Assembly (NCBI RefSeq): GCF_032598785.1
Contig: NZ_CP102984.1
Source: Terrisporobacter petrolearius
GTDB taxonomy: Bacteria; Bacillota; Clostridia; Peptostreptococcales; Peptostreptococcaceae
DNA length: 64,000 nucleotides
Reading direction: 5' to 3' (one strand)
Under the pieces are notes generated by a model, which was given only the letters and a program-made list of their open reading frames with translations, did no database searches and was not told the DNA's origin. The translations under genes and the position numbers were made by a program. Below, one piece after another: positions 35,239 to 43,411 of this stretch (position 1 is its first letter; the number at the start of each line of letters is the position of its first letter).

Positions 35239-35404
35239 TAACTTTTCTTAAGTCTGCACATATTTTCTGTATAGTACTTTTTCCACTTACTGATTCACCT
35301 ACAATAGATATGCAATCACCTTTGTTTATATCTACTGTGACTTCGTGCAAAATAATATTTTCTTTATCTCTATAATACAAATTTTCCAATTTTATCATCT
35401 TCAA
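35228..35404 (-). pseudogene. Truncated ABC transporter ATPase (FetA-like)
   Basis: A 58-residue frame starting at a TTG after GGAG. It contains a Walker A motif, IVGESVSGKST, then KICADLRK, where intact FetA-type ATPases continue LISPTEG and so on. The sequence jumps instead into the permease remnant, and the Walker B and signature motifs are lost. The usual Gly in GESGSGKST is Val. It is a dead gene left by a deletion. Confidence 0.65.
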
Positions 35405-35477
35405 AACTTCATTCTCCTTCTTTATTACTTGTTGATATCGTAGCCCGATATTAATATATTTAATTTAATTTTTCAAG

Positions 35478-35521
35478 AAAAAGAACTAAGGTATTACATT
35501 CTCAATGCCTTAGTTCTTTTT
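35478..35521 (-). terminator. Terminator of the truncated PadR gene
   Basis: AAAAAGAACTAAGG (35478-35491) pairs with CCTTAGTTCTTTTT (35508-35521), with an inner CATT/AATG pairing in the loop. Confidence 0.85.
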
Positions 35522-35711
35522 ATAAAACTTCATCTACCAATTCTTTTAATAAATCTCTACCTTTATCAGTACTTCTATAGTATTTTCTTATTTTACCATT
35601 AACATTCTTTTCTTCCTTAATTAAATAATCCTCATCTACCATAAGTTTTAATATTGGGTACAAGGTTACTGGACTTAAATTGTATCCGTGTTCTTTCAAT
35701 TCTTCAATCAT
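35520..35711 (-). pseudogene. PadR-family regulator, N-terminally truncated
   Basis: A 63-residue frame, MIEELKEHGYNLSPVTLYPI and onward through NGKIRKYYRSTDKGRDLLKEL, is the winged-helix core of a PadR regulator. Intact PadR proteins have about 25 more residues first (helix 1 and the GYG motif). The DNA just upstream does not encode them and the ATG has no ribosome binding site. It lies next to the FetAB remnants, so the regulator and its target exporter probably decayed together. Confidence 0.65.
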
Positions 35712-35814
35712 CCGATTTATTATAATTGTTACAGTTTTTCATATTTGTTATAATAGTTAAGTTACTTTAATAAAAAATTATTTTTTATTTTATATAGTTG
35801 GGAGGAATAGATAT

Positions 35815-36534
35815 ATGCAAAAATTACTTAGCAAAACTCGCCAAGCAATTAAAGATTTTAACATGATAGAAGAAAATGATAAGATAGCAGTTGGTTTATC
35901 TGGAGGAAAAGATAGTCTAGCACTACTTCATATATTAAAAAGTTATCAAAGATTTTCACCTGAAAAGTTTGATTTGATAGCTATAACATTAAATCCAGGA
36001 GGAGTCGATAATTCTCCTTTACATAAATTATGTAAAGATTTATCAATACCTTATCATGAAATTCAAACAGATATAAAAGAAATTGTGTTTGATATTAGAA
36101 AAGAAAAAAATCCTTGCTCATTGTGCGCAAACTTAAGACGTGGTGCACTTAATGATACTGCAAAAAAATTAGGTTGCAACAAAGTTGCATTAGGTCATCA
36201 CCGAGATGATGCTATAGAGACTTTCTTAATGTCTATTCTTTACGAAGGAAGAGTAAGTTGTTTCTCTCCTAAAACACATATGGATAGACAAGACTTGACT
36301 ATAATAAGACCTATGATTTATATTGAAGAATATATGACTAAAAAGGCGGCTAAGGATTATAATTATCCAATTATAGAAAATCCTTGCCCAGTTGATGGAA
36401 AGACTAATAGACAAAATATAAAAGAGCTTGTGTCTAAGTTAAATAACCATATGCCTGGTTCTAAAAAAAATATTTTTGGTGCTCTAAATAATGCAGATAA
36501 CTTCTTTATCTGGGATAAAGAAAAAATTAAATAG
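35815..36534 (+). CDS. ttcA: TtcA-family tRNA 2-thiolation protein
   Basis: A 239-residue PP-loop ATPase of the TtcA group, which thiolates cytidine 32 of tRNA. It has the PP-loop VGLSGGKDSL at residues 27-36, a CSLC motif near 102 for the iron-sulfur cluster, GHHRDDAIET near 127 and a later NPCP near 183. It is shorter than E. coli TtcA, as usual in Firmicutes. GGAGG is eight bases before the ATG. It ends in a strong terminator and is monocistronic. Confidence 0.85.
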   Translation: MQKLLSKTRQAIKDFNMIEENDKIAVGLSGGKDSLALLHILKSYQRFSPEKFDLIAITLNPGGVDNSPLHKLCKDLSIPYHEIQTDIKEIVFDIRKEKNPCSLCANLRRGALNDTAKKLGCNKVALGHHRDDAIETFLMSILYEGRVSCFSPKTHMDRQDLTIIRPMIYIEEYMTKKAAKDYNYPIIENPCPVDGKTNRQNIKELVSKLNNHMPGSKKNIFGALNNADNFFIWDKEKIK

Positions 36535-36542
36535 TTGCGAAT

Positions 36543-36577
36543 GAAAAAGGCTATATCATTTTTGATACAGCCTTTTT
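36543..36577 (+). terminator. Terminator of ttcA
   Basis: AAAAAGGCT plus TATC pairs with GATA plus AGCCTTTTT, with single mismatches, just after the ttcA stop. Confidence 0.8.
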
Positions 36578-36622
36578 AAGGGTTTGGGGGTGTATATAAA
36601 AACACTTTAAAATGTCTATTAC

Positions 36623-36906
36623 CTAATTCATATATAACTTAGCTTCTAATTCTTGAGATATTGCTAAATTATAAATATTAATCTTTCTTCTAATTCAAAA
36701 TATAATTTCATGTCATTTACTTTTGAAGCATAATTCATAACATAAAATCTTATATTTTTTATTCCGTCACAATTATAATAACTTAACCCTTCTGATGGAA
36801 CTTTATAATTAACATCTAATAAAGATACAACTGTTCTTCCACCAAACAAATCTGCTATGAATCTAGTATATGTATAAGCTACTATTAACTTTGGATTTGT
36901 ATTACC
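36623..36906 (-). pseudogene. Heme oxygenase remnant (C-terminal half)
   Basis: The frame beginning NTNPKLIVAYTYTRFIADLF and continuing GGRTVVSLL matches the distal-helix region of biliverdin-producing heme oxygenases (consensus AYTRYLGDLSGG). VPSEGLSYYNCDGIKN then matches the GLxFYxFxxI region. A frameshift near 36664 separates it from NLAISQELEAKLYMN, which fits the family's C-terminal helix. The N-terminal half with the heme-ligand His is missing, a stop lies upstream at 36907-36909, and there is no start codon. A dead fragment of a heme iron acquisition gene. Confidence 0.6.
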
Positions 36907-37187
36907 CTAATATTTTTATTTATTAGAAAAACCACAATCAAATAGATAATAATTATCATTTTCTTATATATTATTGTATATTCCCTTTCTTTTTTATCTT
37001 AAACATTTTTTAATATTTTTTCATTTTTATGCTGTGAATACGATATCCTAAGCATTGATATATCTAAGTTGCGCCAATTATTAACTATTTAAATTTTTTT
37101 ATATACCTAGGTCAAAATTTTTGGTATTATAGATTAGTATGTGTATACAAAATGCATTAATATGATTTTTTATTAGGAGGTTTCACA

Positions 37188-37799
37188 ATGACAAATGAAA
37201 CAAAAGTTAAAGTTGTAACTGCTGATCCATCGGCATTAGGACTTTTTGGGTTAGCAATAATAACATTAGTAGCTTCATCTCAAAAACTAGGATTAACTTC
37301 AGGAGTATCTTTAGTTTTACCATGGGCTATATTTTTAGGAGCTACAGCTCAATTATTTGCATGTATAAATGATTTCAAACATAACAATACATTTGGTGCT
37401 ACCGCATTTGGTGCTTACGCATTTTTCTGGTATGCAGTTGGGTTTACTTGGTTAATACAAAACGGAGTATTTGGTGCTGAATTAGCAGCTGCTTGTGATA
37501 CAAAACAATTAGGATTTGCTTACTTAGGATATTTAGTATTTACATTGTTTATGACTATAGGAGCTATGGAAACTCATAAAGTATTATTTACTATATTTGT
37601 TCTTATAGATTTCTTATTTATAGGATTATCTTTAAGCTCATTCGGAATAATGGAACATACTACTCATATGTTAGCTGCTTATTCTGAATTATCAATAGCA
37701 ATAGTATCATTCTATGGTTGTGGTGCCGCTGTTTTAAACACTCATTTTGGAAGAACTTTCTTACCAGTTGGTAAACCATTCGGTATATTCAAAAAATAA
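37188..37799 (+). CDS. Acetate uptake transporter family protein (GPR1/FUN34/YaaH, SatP-like)
   Basis: A 203-residue membrane protein with six hydrophobic segments. The family motif near the N-terminus, normally NPAPLGL, reads DPSALGLFG (residues 13-21). GAYAFFWYAVGFTWL near residue 83 and SIAIVSFYGCGAAVLN near 167 are also typical. Relatives take up acetate or succinate with protons. AGGAGG precedes the ATG. It stands alone with a long terminator, about 390 bases from ttcA's end with only the heme oxygenase remnant between. Confidence 0.9.
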   Translation: MTNETKVKVVTADPSALGLFGLAIITLVASSQKLGLTSGVSLVLPWAIFLGATAQLFACINDFKHNNTFGATAFGAYAFFWYAVGFTWLIQNGVFGAELAAACDTKQLGFAYLGYLVFTLFMTIGAMETHKVLFTIFVLIDFLFIGLSLSSFGIMEHTTHMLAAYSELSIAIVSFYGCGAAVLNTHFGRTFLPVGKPFGIFKK

Positions 37800-37807
37800 T
37801 AACTTTA

Positions 37808-37866
37808 AAAAATGAAAAAGCATTTAGACTGTATATGTTCAATAGTCTAAATGCTTTTCATTTTTT
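37808..37866 (+). terminator. Terminator of the acetate transporter gene
   Basis: GCATTTAGACT pairs with AGTCTAAATGC, extended by A-rich and T-rich flanks (AAAATGAAAAA and TTTTCATTTTTT). The result is a very stable stem after the stop codon. Confidence 0.88.
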
Positions 37867-37910
37867 ATGTTATTTATTAAAATTTAATTATTTATTCTTT
37901 AAAATAATTT

Positions 37911-38093
37911 TCATATTACTTTAACTAAAATTAATATCCATTTATCTCTATTGAACAATTTATACAATGCCACATTCAAATAACCATCATATTTCACCAA
38001 TCCACTTAATCCCCAAATTATACTCACAATAAATAAGGCGTCACTTCTTTTAATTAATACTACTAAACCTATAGCTATAAAAAACTGTTCCAT
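37911..38093 (-). CDS. Small hydrophobic protein, possibly a gene fragment
   Basis: A 60-residue frame beginning MEQFFIAIGLVVLIKRSDAL with two hydrophobic stretches (residues 3-14 and 20-30). No Shine-Dalgarno sequence precedes the ATG. Just upstream, in another frame, lies ILLAKGIIQLIEGIASK and a stop, which could be an earlier part of the same membrane protein. It may be the remains of a small membrane protein gene. No family recognised. Confidence 0.3.
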   Translation of the reverse strand: MEQFFIAIGLVVLIKRSDALFIVSIIWGLSGLVKYDGYLNVALYKLFNRDKWILILVKVI

Positions 38094-38166
38094 CTTTGTT
38101 TTTTCAAAACTTCAATAATTTTTACTTGCAATACCTTCAATTAACTGAATAATACCTTTTGCTAAT

Positions 38167-38211
38167 AAAATAGTACCACAAATTATTGGCAATAATTTGT
38201 GGTACTATTTT
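38167..38211. terminator. 45-base perfect palindrome, likely terminator
   Basis: A 21-base arm (38167-38187) pairs perfectly with 38191-38211 around GGC. It lies 18 bases after the stop of the nucleotidyl-cyclase-like gene, and A/T-rich ends give short T tails both ways. The stem is longer than a usual terminator. Confidence 0.65.
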
Positions 38212-38229
38212 AATGTTTCTTACTAAATT

Positions 38230-39051
38230 TTACAGATCATCATTTAAAACTTGGCTTGGCCATGAAAGTAGACTTTTTCTTGATATTTTTAACTGTTTAT
38301 CATTTGGGAAATTTAAATCGCAAAAATAATTGTGGTAATTAGCTGTCCAAACATATTTATCCCATACTCTTATATTATTTTTGTTAATCTCTAGCATTTC
38401 TTCAATTTCAACCTTATGTCTAAGTAGTAATTCTAGTTGTATTCTTTCAAATTCATATTCATTGTTACACTCTCTATAATATTTAAATATAGTATTTAAA
38501 TAATTTAAAAACCATTGTCCATCGCTGTCTATAAGTATTTTATTATATTGTGGTGCTACATCATAATAATTTATGTATTTTTTTAACCTTTTTACAGTTT
38601 TATCATCTAGTATAATTCTTGGATAGCATGCTAGTTTACTTTCTGTATTATGAGCATCTAAAAGAGCTGGTCCAAATACAATGTCCTCATTTATATAAAA
38701 ATCACCTACACTTACACCACCTCTAACAAAAAGGCCTTCTAGTGATAGATTAAATTGATATTCTGATACATTATCTAGTATTTCATTTAATTCAGCTTCT
38801 CCATCATCCTTTATAGGATATCCAATAATCATATTATCCGTATATATCTTTATATTTCCTTGACTATATTTATTAGGAACTACACATTGCTTATTCTTAT
38901 TTATAAGGTAGTTGATATCTTTTAATAACTGATCTCCATATCCATCTCTACAAGAATCTGATATCATTTGTGAAAAGCCTAATATATCTATAGCACATAC
39001 CATAGAGTTAACTAGTTTTGGATTATCTTTATCATATTTTTGCATATTCAT
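38230..39051 (-). CDS. Uncharacterised protein with nucleotidyl-cyclase-like motifs
   Basis: I do not recognise a named family. The 273-residue protein shows a pattern like the class III nucleotidyl cyclase catalytic domain: CAIDILGFSQMI (Asp22), IKIYTDNMIIG (Asp72), VRGGVSVGDFY (residues 109-119) and VFGPALLDAHNTESK (125-139). Asp22 and Asp72 sit where the two metal-binding Asp occur. The position of the usual transition-state Arg appears to be Asn135, so activity may be lost or altered. The C-terminal 90 residues look helical. No membrane segment. It stands alone among remnants and housekeeping genes. Confidence 0.55.
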   Translation of the reverse strand: MNMQKYDKDNPKLVNSMVCAIDILGFSQMISDSCRDGYGDQLLKDINYLINKNKQCVVPNKYSQGNIKIYTDNMIIGYPIKDDGEAELNEILDNVSEYQFNLSLEGLFVRGGVSVGDFYINEDIVFGPALLDAHNTESKLACYPRIILDDKTVKRLKKYINYYDVAPQYNKILIDSDGQWFLNYLNTIFKYYRECNNEYEFERIQLELLLRHKVEIEEMLEINKNNIRVWDKYVWTANYHNYFCDLNFPNDKQLKISRKSLLSWPSQVLNDDL

Positions 39052-39238
39052 TTCAACACATCCTTACATATTATTAAATTTAACAACTATTTACTTATTA
39101 TATTATACTTTTTAAGTAAGTACAATTAAGCAAATAAATCTAAAAACTTAAGGTGATTTTTATTCATTTATAGCCAAATTAACTATATATTGCATACCTT
39201 TTATATTTTTTTTAATTTTAATGTTATTTTTAACAAAA

Positions 39239-39271
39239 AATACTCCTTAATTAAAAATGTTATGGAGTATT
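39239..39271 (-). terminator. Terminator of rlmH
   Basis: AATACTCC pairs with GGAGTATT, followed on the minus strand by six T. Confidence 0.75.
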
Positions 39272-39297
39272 AATATAGTTTATTAAATTATTATTTC

Positions 39298-39777
39298 TTA
39301 CTTATGGTACGGTTCTCCGTTATTTATTCTATAAGCTCTATAAATTTGTTCTAATAATATTAGTCGCATAAGTTGATGGGGAAAGGTCATCTTAGAAAAA
39401 GACAACTTATAATTAGATATTCTTAATACCTCATCAGAAAGCCCTAAAGATCCGCCTATAACGAACACTATATGACTTGTTCCTCTAACACCTAAATTAC
39501 CAATTGTATCTGCCAATTCTTCAGATGATAAATTCTTTCCATCTATAGCAAGAGCTATAACATAAGCGTTATCTTTGATTTTACTTAATATCTTCTTTCC
39601 TTCTTTATCCTTAATCATAAGCATTTCTTTATCGCTTAAATTTTCAGGAGCTTTTTCATCATCTAATTCTATTACTTCTAGCTTGCAATATTTAGATAAT
39701 CTTTTTGAAAATTCATCTATTCCTAATTTTAAATACTTTTCTTTTATTTTTCCTACACAAACTATACTGATACGCAT
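39298..39777 (-). CDS. rlmH: 23S rRNA (pseudouridine1915-N3)-methyltransferase RlmH
   Basis: A 159-residue SPOUT-class methyltransferase of exactly normal length. It begins MRISIVCVGKIKEKYLKLGI, with VIALAIDGKNLSSEELA near residue 73 and the knot motif FVIGGSLGLSDEV near 103. The end, YRAYRINNGEPYHK, is the family's conserved C-terminus. It methylates the pseudouridine at position 1915 in helix 69 of 23S rRNA. GAGGAG precedes the ATG. It is downstream of walJ, as in many Firmicutes. Confidence 0.96.
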   Translation of the reverse strand: MRISIVCVGKIKEKYLKLGIDEFSKRLSKYCKLEVIELDDEKAPENLSDKEMLMIKDKEGKKILSKIKDNAYVIALAIDGKNLSSEELADTIGNLGVRGTSHIVFVIGGSLGLSDEVLRISNYKLSFSKMTFPHQLMRLILLEQIYRAYRINNGEPYHK

Positions 39778-39895
39778 ATTTTTCTCCTCTTATTAACTTT
39801 ATCTTTTGAGCAACAAATGTATATGAAACAACAGCAAAAAATTCTCCAACACATGGTTCAAAAATCTATGGTTGCCCATATGGACCAAGAGAATT

Positions 39896-40687
39896 TTACA
39901 GTTCAAAAACCTTTGAAACTTTATCTCTTGATAAAACTTCTAGATTTAGGTCTTGTCCTATTATCATGTCATTATTAGCTAGTACATTCTTTGATGTAGC
40001 GAAAGCCAGGTCTGGAAAATTATTTTCCTTGCTTAAATGAGCTAATAGTATAGATTGTGTATTATTATTAATTAAATCCACACAAAACTTAGCTGCTTCT
40101 TCGTTTGATAAATGTCCACAGTCAGACATTACCCTTCTTTTTAAACTATAAGTATAACTTCCCATCATTAACATGTTTGGGTCATAATTAGACTCTAATA
40201 CTACAAGTTTTGAGTCATATAAATTCTGTCTAATATTATCAGTTACACATCCTATATCCGTAGCAATTGACATTTTTTCTTGCTCTGAAAATAAATTATA
40301 CCCTACAGCATCACTTGAATCGTGTGGTATGGAAAAAGGCTTAATTCCTAAATCTCCTATGCTATATGTTTTATCATTTTCAAATACTTTCATATTTCCT
40401 TCTTTTATATTTCCTAATTTATCTTTCATTGCACACCATGTTTTTACATTTGCAAAAATAGGTATGTCCAATTTTCTCGATAATATTCCTGCACCTTTTA
40501 TATGGTCCGAATGCTCATGTGTTATAAATATGCCCTTTATTTTTTCTATATCAGCATCTATCTCACCTAAACCTGTCATTATTCTTTTACCACTAAGGCC
40601 TGCATCTATTAATATATTAGTATTCTTATAACTAACAAAGTGACAATTTCCGCTACTTCCACTTCCTATAGAACAATATTCCAACAT
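39896..40687 (-). CDS. walJ: WalJ/YycJ-family MBL-fold hydrolase
   Basis: A 263-residue metallo-beta-lactamase-fold protein of the YycJ (WalJ) family, linked in Bacillus to coordination of cell division with replication. The start has SIGSGSSGNCHFV, and the metal-binding motif FITHEHSDHIKGAG is near residue 55; further ligands are in MSDCGHLSN and LLAHLSKENN. The start at 40687 directly follows AAGGAGGTG; the longer frame starts inside that site. In Bacillus it belongs to the walRK operon, but walR and walK are not next to it here. Confidence 0.9.
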   Translation of the reverse strand: MLEYCSIGSGSSGNCHFVSYKNTNILIDAGLSGKRIMTGLGEIDADIEKIKGIFITHEHSDHIKGAGILSRKLDIPIFANVKTWCAMKDKLGNIKEGNMKVFENDKTYSIGDLGIKPFSIPHDSSDAVGYNLFSEQEKMSIATDIGCVTDNIRQNLYDSKLVVLESNYDPNMLMMGSYTYSLKRRVMSDCGHLSNEEAAKFCVDLINNNTQSILLAHLSKENNFPDLAFATSKNVLANNDMIIGQDLNLEVLSRDKVSKVFEL

Positions 40688-40736
40688 AGTGCACCTCCTT
40701 TCTCTTTTTCTCATAAATTATATTATACCAAAAAAA

Positions 40737-40766
40737 CAGAGCATTAAATTATTTTTCAATGCTCTG
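40737..40766 (-). terminator. Terminator of the M1 peptidase gene
   Basis: CAGAGCATT pairs with AATGCTCTG, followed on the minus strand by seven T. Confidence 0.88.
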
Positions 40767-40774
40767 GCAAAATT

Positions 40775-42244
40775 TTATTTATATTCTTTTATAATTTTTT
40801 CAATATCCACGCCCTTACTTTTCCAAAGATCAACAAATTGAGGTCCGTTTACATTTTTAAATTTATATGTACTATAGTATTCTTTTAAAGTATTAAAAAA
40901 TACTTCATCTCCCACTTCTTTTCTTATTTCATTGAAAACTACTGCCCCTTTTGTATAAACACTTAAACTATATTCTGAGGAATCTTTATACTCTGTTGTA
41001 GCCTTAAATATATCAGTTGTTCTATAGTTTCTTGTTTGGACTTCCATAGTTTTTATTAATTTATCTCCAGTTTCTTTTCCATACTTTTGTTCAAAATAAA
41101 GTATAGTCGAGTATTCCGTTAAAGCTTCATCTAACCAAGGTTCATTAATTTCATCATTTCCTATAACACTGTACCACCATTGATGGGCTGTTTCATGAGC
41201 TATTACATACTCCAATAAAAATTTATTTTCTCTATTATATAGACTTTCATCTATCATAGATAACATAGGATATTCCATTCCTCCAATAAAAAAGTCACTG
41301 GCTACTACTGAATATGTATCATATGGATAGTCACCAAATAAATTACTAAAAATTTCGATGGATGACTTAGATATATCCAAAGCGTCCTTGCTCATATCCT
41401 CATTTAAATTATATGTATTTATCACAATATCTTTATAATTATCCTTATTTACTATAAATTTGTCACTTAAAATAAAAGCAAAATCTCTAACCATCTTACC
41501 ATCTATGGTGTATAGTATTTTCTCATTGTCAGTTTTTTTCTTTGTTACTTTTCCTGTAGTTGCTAACTTATATTTTGATGGTGCTAATATCTTCACACTA
41601 AAGTTGCTAGTATCGCTATAAAATGGATCTCCTACAGTTTCATAACTTTTTAAATTCCATCCCTTATCATCATAAACACAAGCTATAGGAAACCAATTTG
41701 TTACATTAACTGTATTGTCACCATAACCAAATCTTCCAAGACAGTTAGGTAATTTAACATTATATTTTAAATCTATTTTTACTACTTCACCCGCTTTTAA
41801 TAATTTGTCCAATTTAATCTGTAGAATGTCATTTTTATCTCCTGTTACTCCATACTTTAATTTTTCCTTATCACTTAATACATTTTTAAGATCTATATAT
41901 CCTTCGTTAAAACCGTTTGGATAAGCCCTGCTCATTTCTGAGTCTTCAAACGGAACCGATTTTTCTTTGCAAAAAGCATTTGGATAAATATGTAGGTAAA
42001 TTTTATCTAGTGTAGTTTTCGTATTATTAATATAAACTAAGCTTTCGTTGCATAAAATACGATTAGTTTCATCATCATATATTACATCTATTGTATATTC
42101 GTTTTTGTTTTTTTCATCTTTAAGTGTAAAAGTTTCTCTTTGATTAGTTAGTATAAATGTGCGTATACTTCCCCCTATAATGATTAGAAGAGCTAAGATT
42201 ATAACAAATAATCTTCTTCTCTTTTTATCGAATTTAATAACCAA
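40775..42244 (-). CDS. Membrane-anchored M1-family metallopeptidase
   Basis: A 489-residue peptidase. Residues 11-31 form a membrane anchor (FVIILALLIIIGG), placing the enzyme outside the cell. The M1 features are FIGGMEYPMLSMID near residue 318 (equivalent of the GAMEN exopeptidase motif) and the zinc site HETAHQWW near 353 with a downstream Glu in EPWLDEALTEY near 373. YTKGAVVFNEIRKEVG near 430 is also typical. It lacks the long C-terminal helical domain of full aminopeptidase N, as many clostridial members do. The TTG start follows GGAGG. Confidence 0.9.
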   Translation of the reverse strand: MVIKFDKKRRRLFVIILALLIIIGGSIRTFILTNQRETFTLKDEKNKNEYTIDVIYDDETNRILCNESLVYINNTKTTLDKIYLHIYPNAFCKEKSVPFEDSEMSRAYPNGFNEGYIDLKNVLSDKEKLKYGVTGDKNDILQIKLDKLLKAGEVVKIDLKYNVKLPNCLGRFGYGDNTVNVTNWFPIACVYDDKGWNLKSYETVGDPFYSDTSNFSVKILAPSKYKLATTGKVTKKKTDNEKILYTIDGKMVRDFAFILSDKFIVNKDNYKDIVINTYNLNEDMSKDALDISKSSIEIFSNLFGDYPYDTYSVVASDFFIGGMEYPMLSMIDESLYNRENKFLLEYVIAHETAHQWWYSVIGNDEINEPWLDEALTEYSTILYFEQKYGKETGDKLIKTMEVQTRNYRTTDIFKATTEYKDSSEYSLSVYTKGAVVFNEIRKEVGDEVFFNTLKEYYSTYKFKNVNGPQFVDLWKSKGVDIEKIIKEYK

Positions 42245-42337
42245 TTTATACCTCCTTTTTAGTGAATATTTTTTTTTAAAACTTACAATATAAATTTGTA
42301 ATAGCTTTTATGTTATAATTGAAGCTGAGGTGATTAT

Positions 42338-43396
42338 ATGTTTTTTTATAAAGAAGAAAATGATATAGATTTTGGGGAAACAACCATCCCAAATATCTTC
42401 ATAGATATATATATGCCTATGGGTGATGGATTATACACAAAGGTATATCTTTTAGCATATAGGCAAGTGTGTTCTTCTATCCCAGATCCTAAATTTGATA
42501 ACAGTTCTATTGCTAGAATTCTAGAAGTTCCCTTGTCGGATGTTATTAATGCATGGAAATTCTGGGAGAAGCAAAACATAGTTAAAATGCACAAAAACGA
42601 TAGTCCAGATGCTTTTGATTATTCAATTGAATTTTTAGATTTAAAAAGGCTCTATGTTGAAAATCTGCAAATTAATACACCTTCTATTAAATCTAATAGT
42701 GATAGAATAGTTTCTGCTGGACACAATCCAAGCATAACTAAAATGTTTAATAGTATAAATCGCATAATAGGAAGATTTCTTGATCCTTCAGAAAAACTAA
42801 GAATACTAGACATTAGAGAAAAATTTAATGTTAATCCTGATGTTATTGTTTATGCTTATGAAACTTCAAAGCATAATAATAATGGCACGCCTAAAAATCT
42901 TAATTATATTGAAGGTATACTTAGAAACTGGTACGACTTAGGACTTTATACTATTGAAGATATTGAAAATAATGTAATTGAAGATAAAAAGCGCTATGAC
43001 ATTCATAAGCTTATTTTTAAGTCTCTTGGATTTAATAGAAATCCTGGGTCAGAAGAAAAACGAATTATGGATACATGGATTGATAAGTACAATATGGATA
43101 TAGAGGTTATATTAGAAGCTTGTAGCAAGTCCAAAAATACATCTAATCCTTCTATATCTTATATAAATGGTATAATTGAAAGATATAAAAAGAATAATGT
43201 TAAGACTTTAGATGATATAGAAAAATTAGAAGAAGAATTTAATCAAAAAAAACAACATAGAAAGAATACAACTTCAAATAATAACTCTATTCCTAAAGTT
43301 AAAACAAGATTCCATAATATCAACGAAACATTTAGAAACTACAGCCCTGAGGAATTAGAGAAACTTCTAAAAGAAAGCCAAAAGGGTAAATTTTAG
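42338..43396 (+). CDS. DnaD-domain replication initiation protein
   Basis: A 352-residue protein with an N-terminal DnaD/DnaB-like winged helix (IARILEVPLSDVINAWKFWEKQ near residue 62) and two DnaD C-terminal domains (about 145-215 and 225-290), the second ending with the YIxGI pattern (SISYINGIIERY). Such proteins bring the helicase and its loader to the melted origin. It is followed after 15 bases by a DnaI-like loader gene, an arrangement common in clostridia. GAGGTG precedes the ATG. Confidence 0.88.
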   Translation: MFFYKEENDIDFGETTIPNIFIDIYMPMGDGLYTKVYLLAYRQVCSSIPDPKFDNSSIARILEVPLSDVINAWKFWEKQNIVKMHKNDSPDAFDYSIEFLDLKRLYVENLQINTPSIKSNSDRIVSAGHNPSITKMFNSINRIIGRFLDPSEKLRILDIREKFNVNPDVIVYAYETSKHNNNGTPKNLNYIEGILRNWYDLGLYTIEDIENNVIEDKKRYDIHKLIFKSLGFNRNPGSEEKRIMDTWIDKYNMDIEVILEACSKSKNTSNPSISYINGIIERYKKNNVKTLDDIEKLEEEFNQKKQHRKNTTSNNNSIPKVKTRFHNINETFRNYSPEELEKLLKESQKGKF

Positions 43397-43411
43397 TAGG
43401 TAGGTGATTTA

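Noticed and set aside
35238..35404. ABC ATPase fragment as an intact small gene
   Set aside because: Only Walker A remains; Walker B and the signature motif are missing, so it cannot be a working ATPase.
39788..39895. A Cys-rich short frame on the minus strand starting at 39854 between rlmH and walJ
   Set aside because: About 30 codons, no ribosome binding site, and it runs into the rlmH start; no similarity to the known CxxC small proteins of this region.
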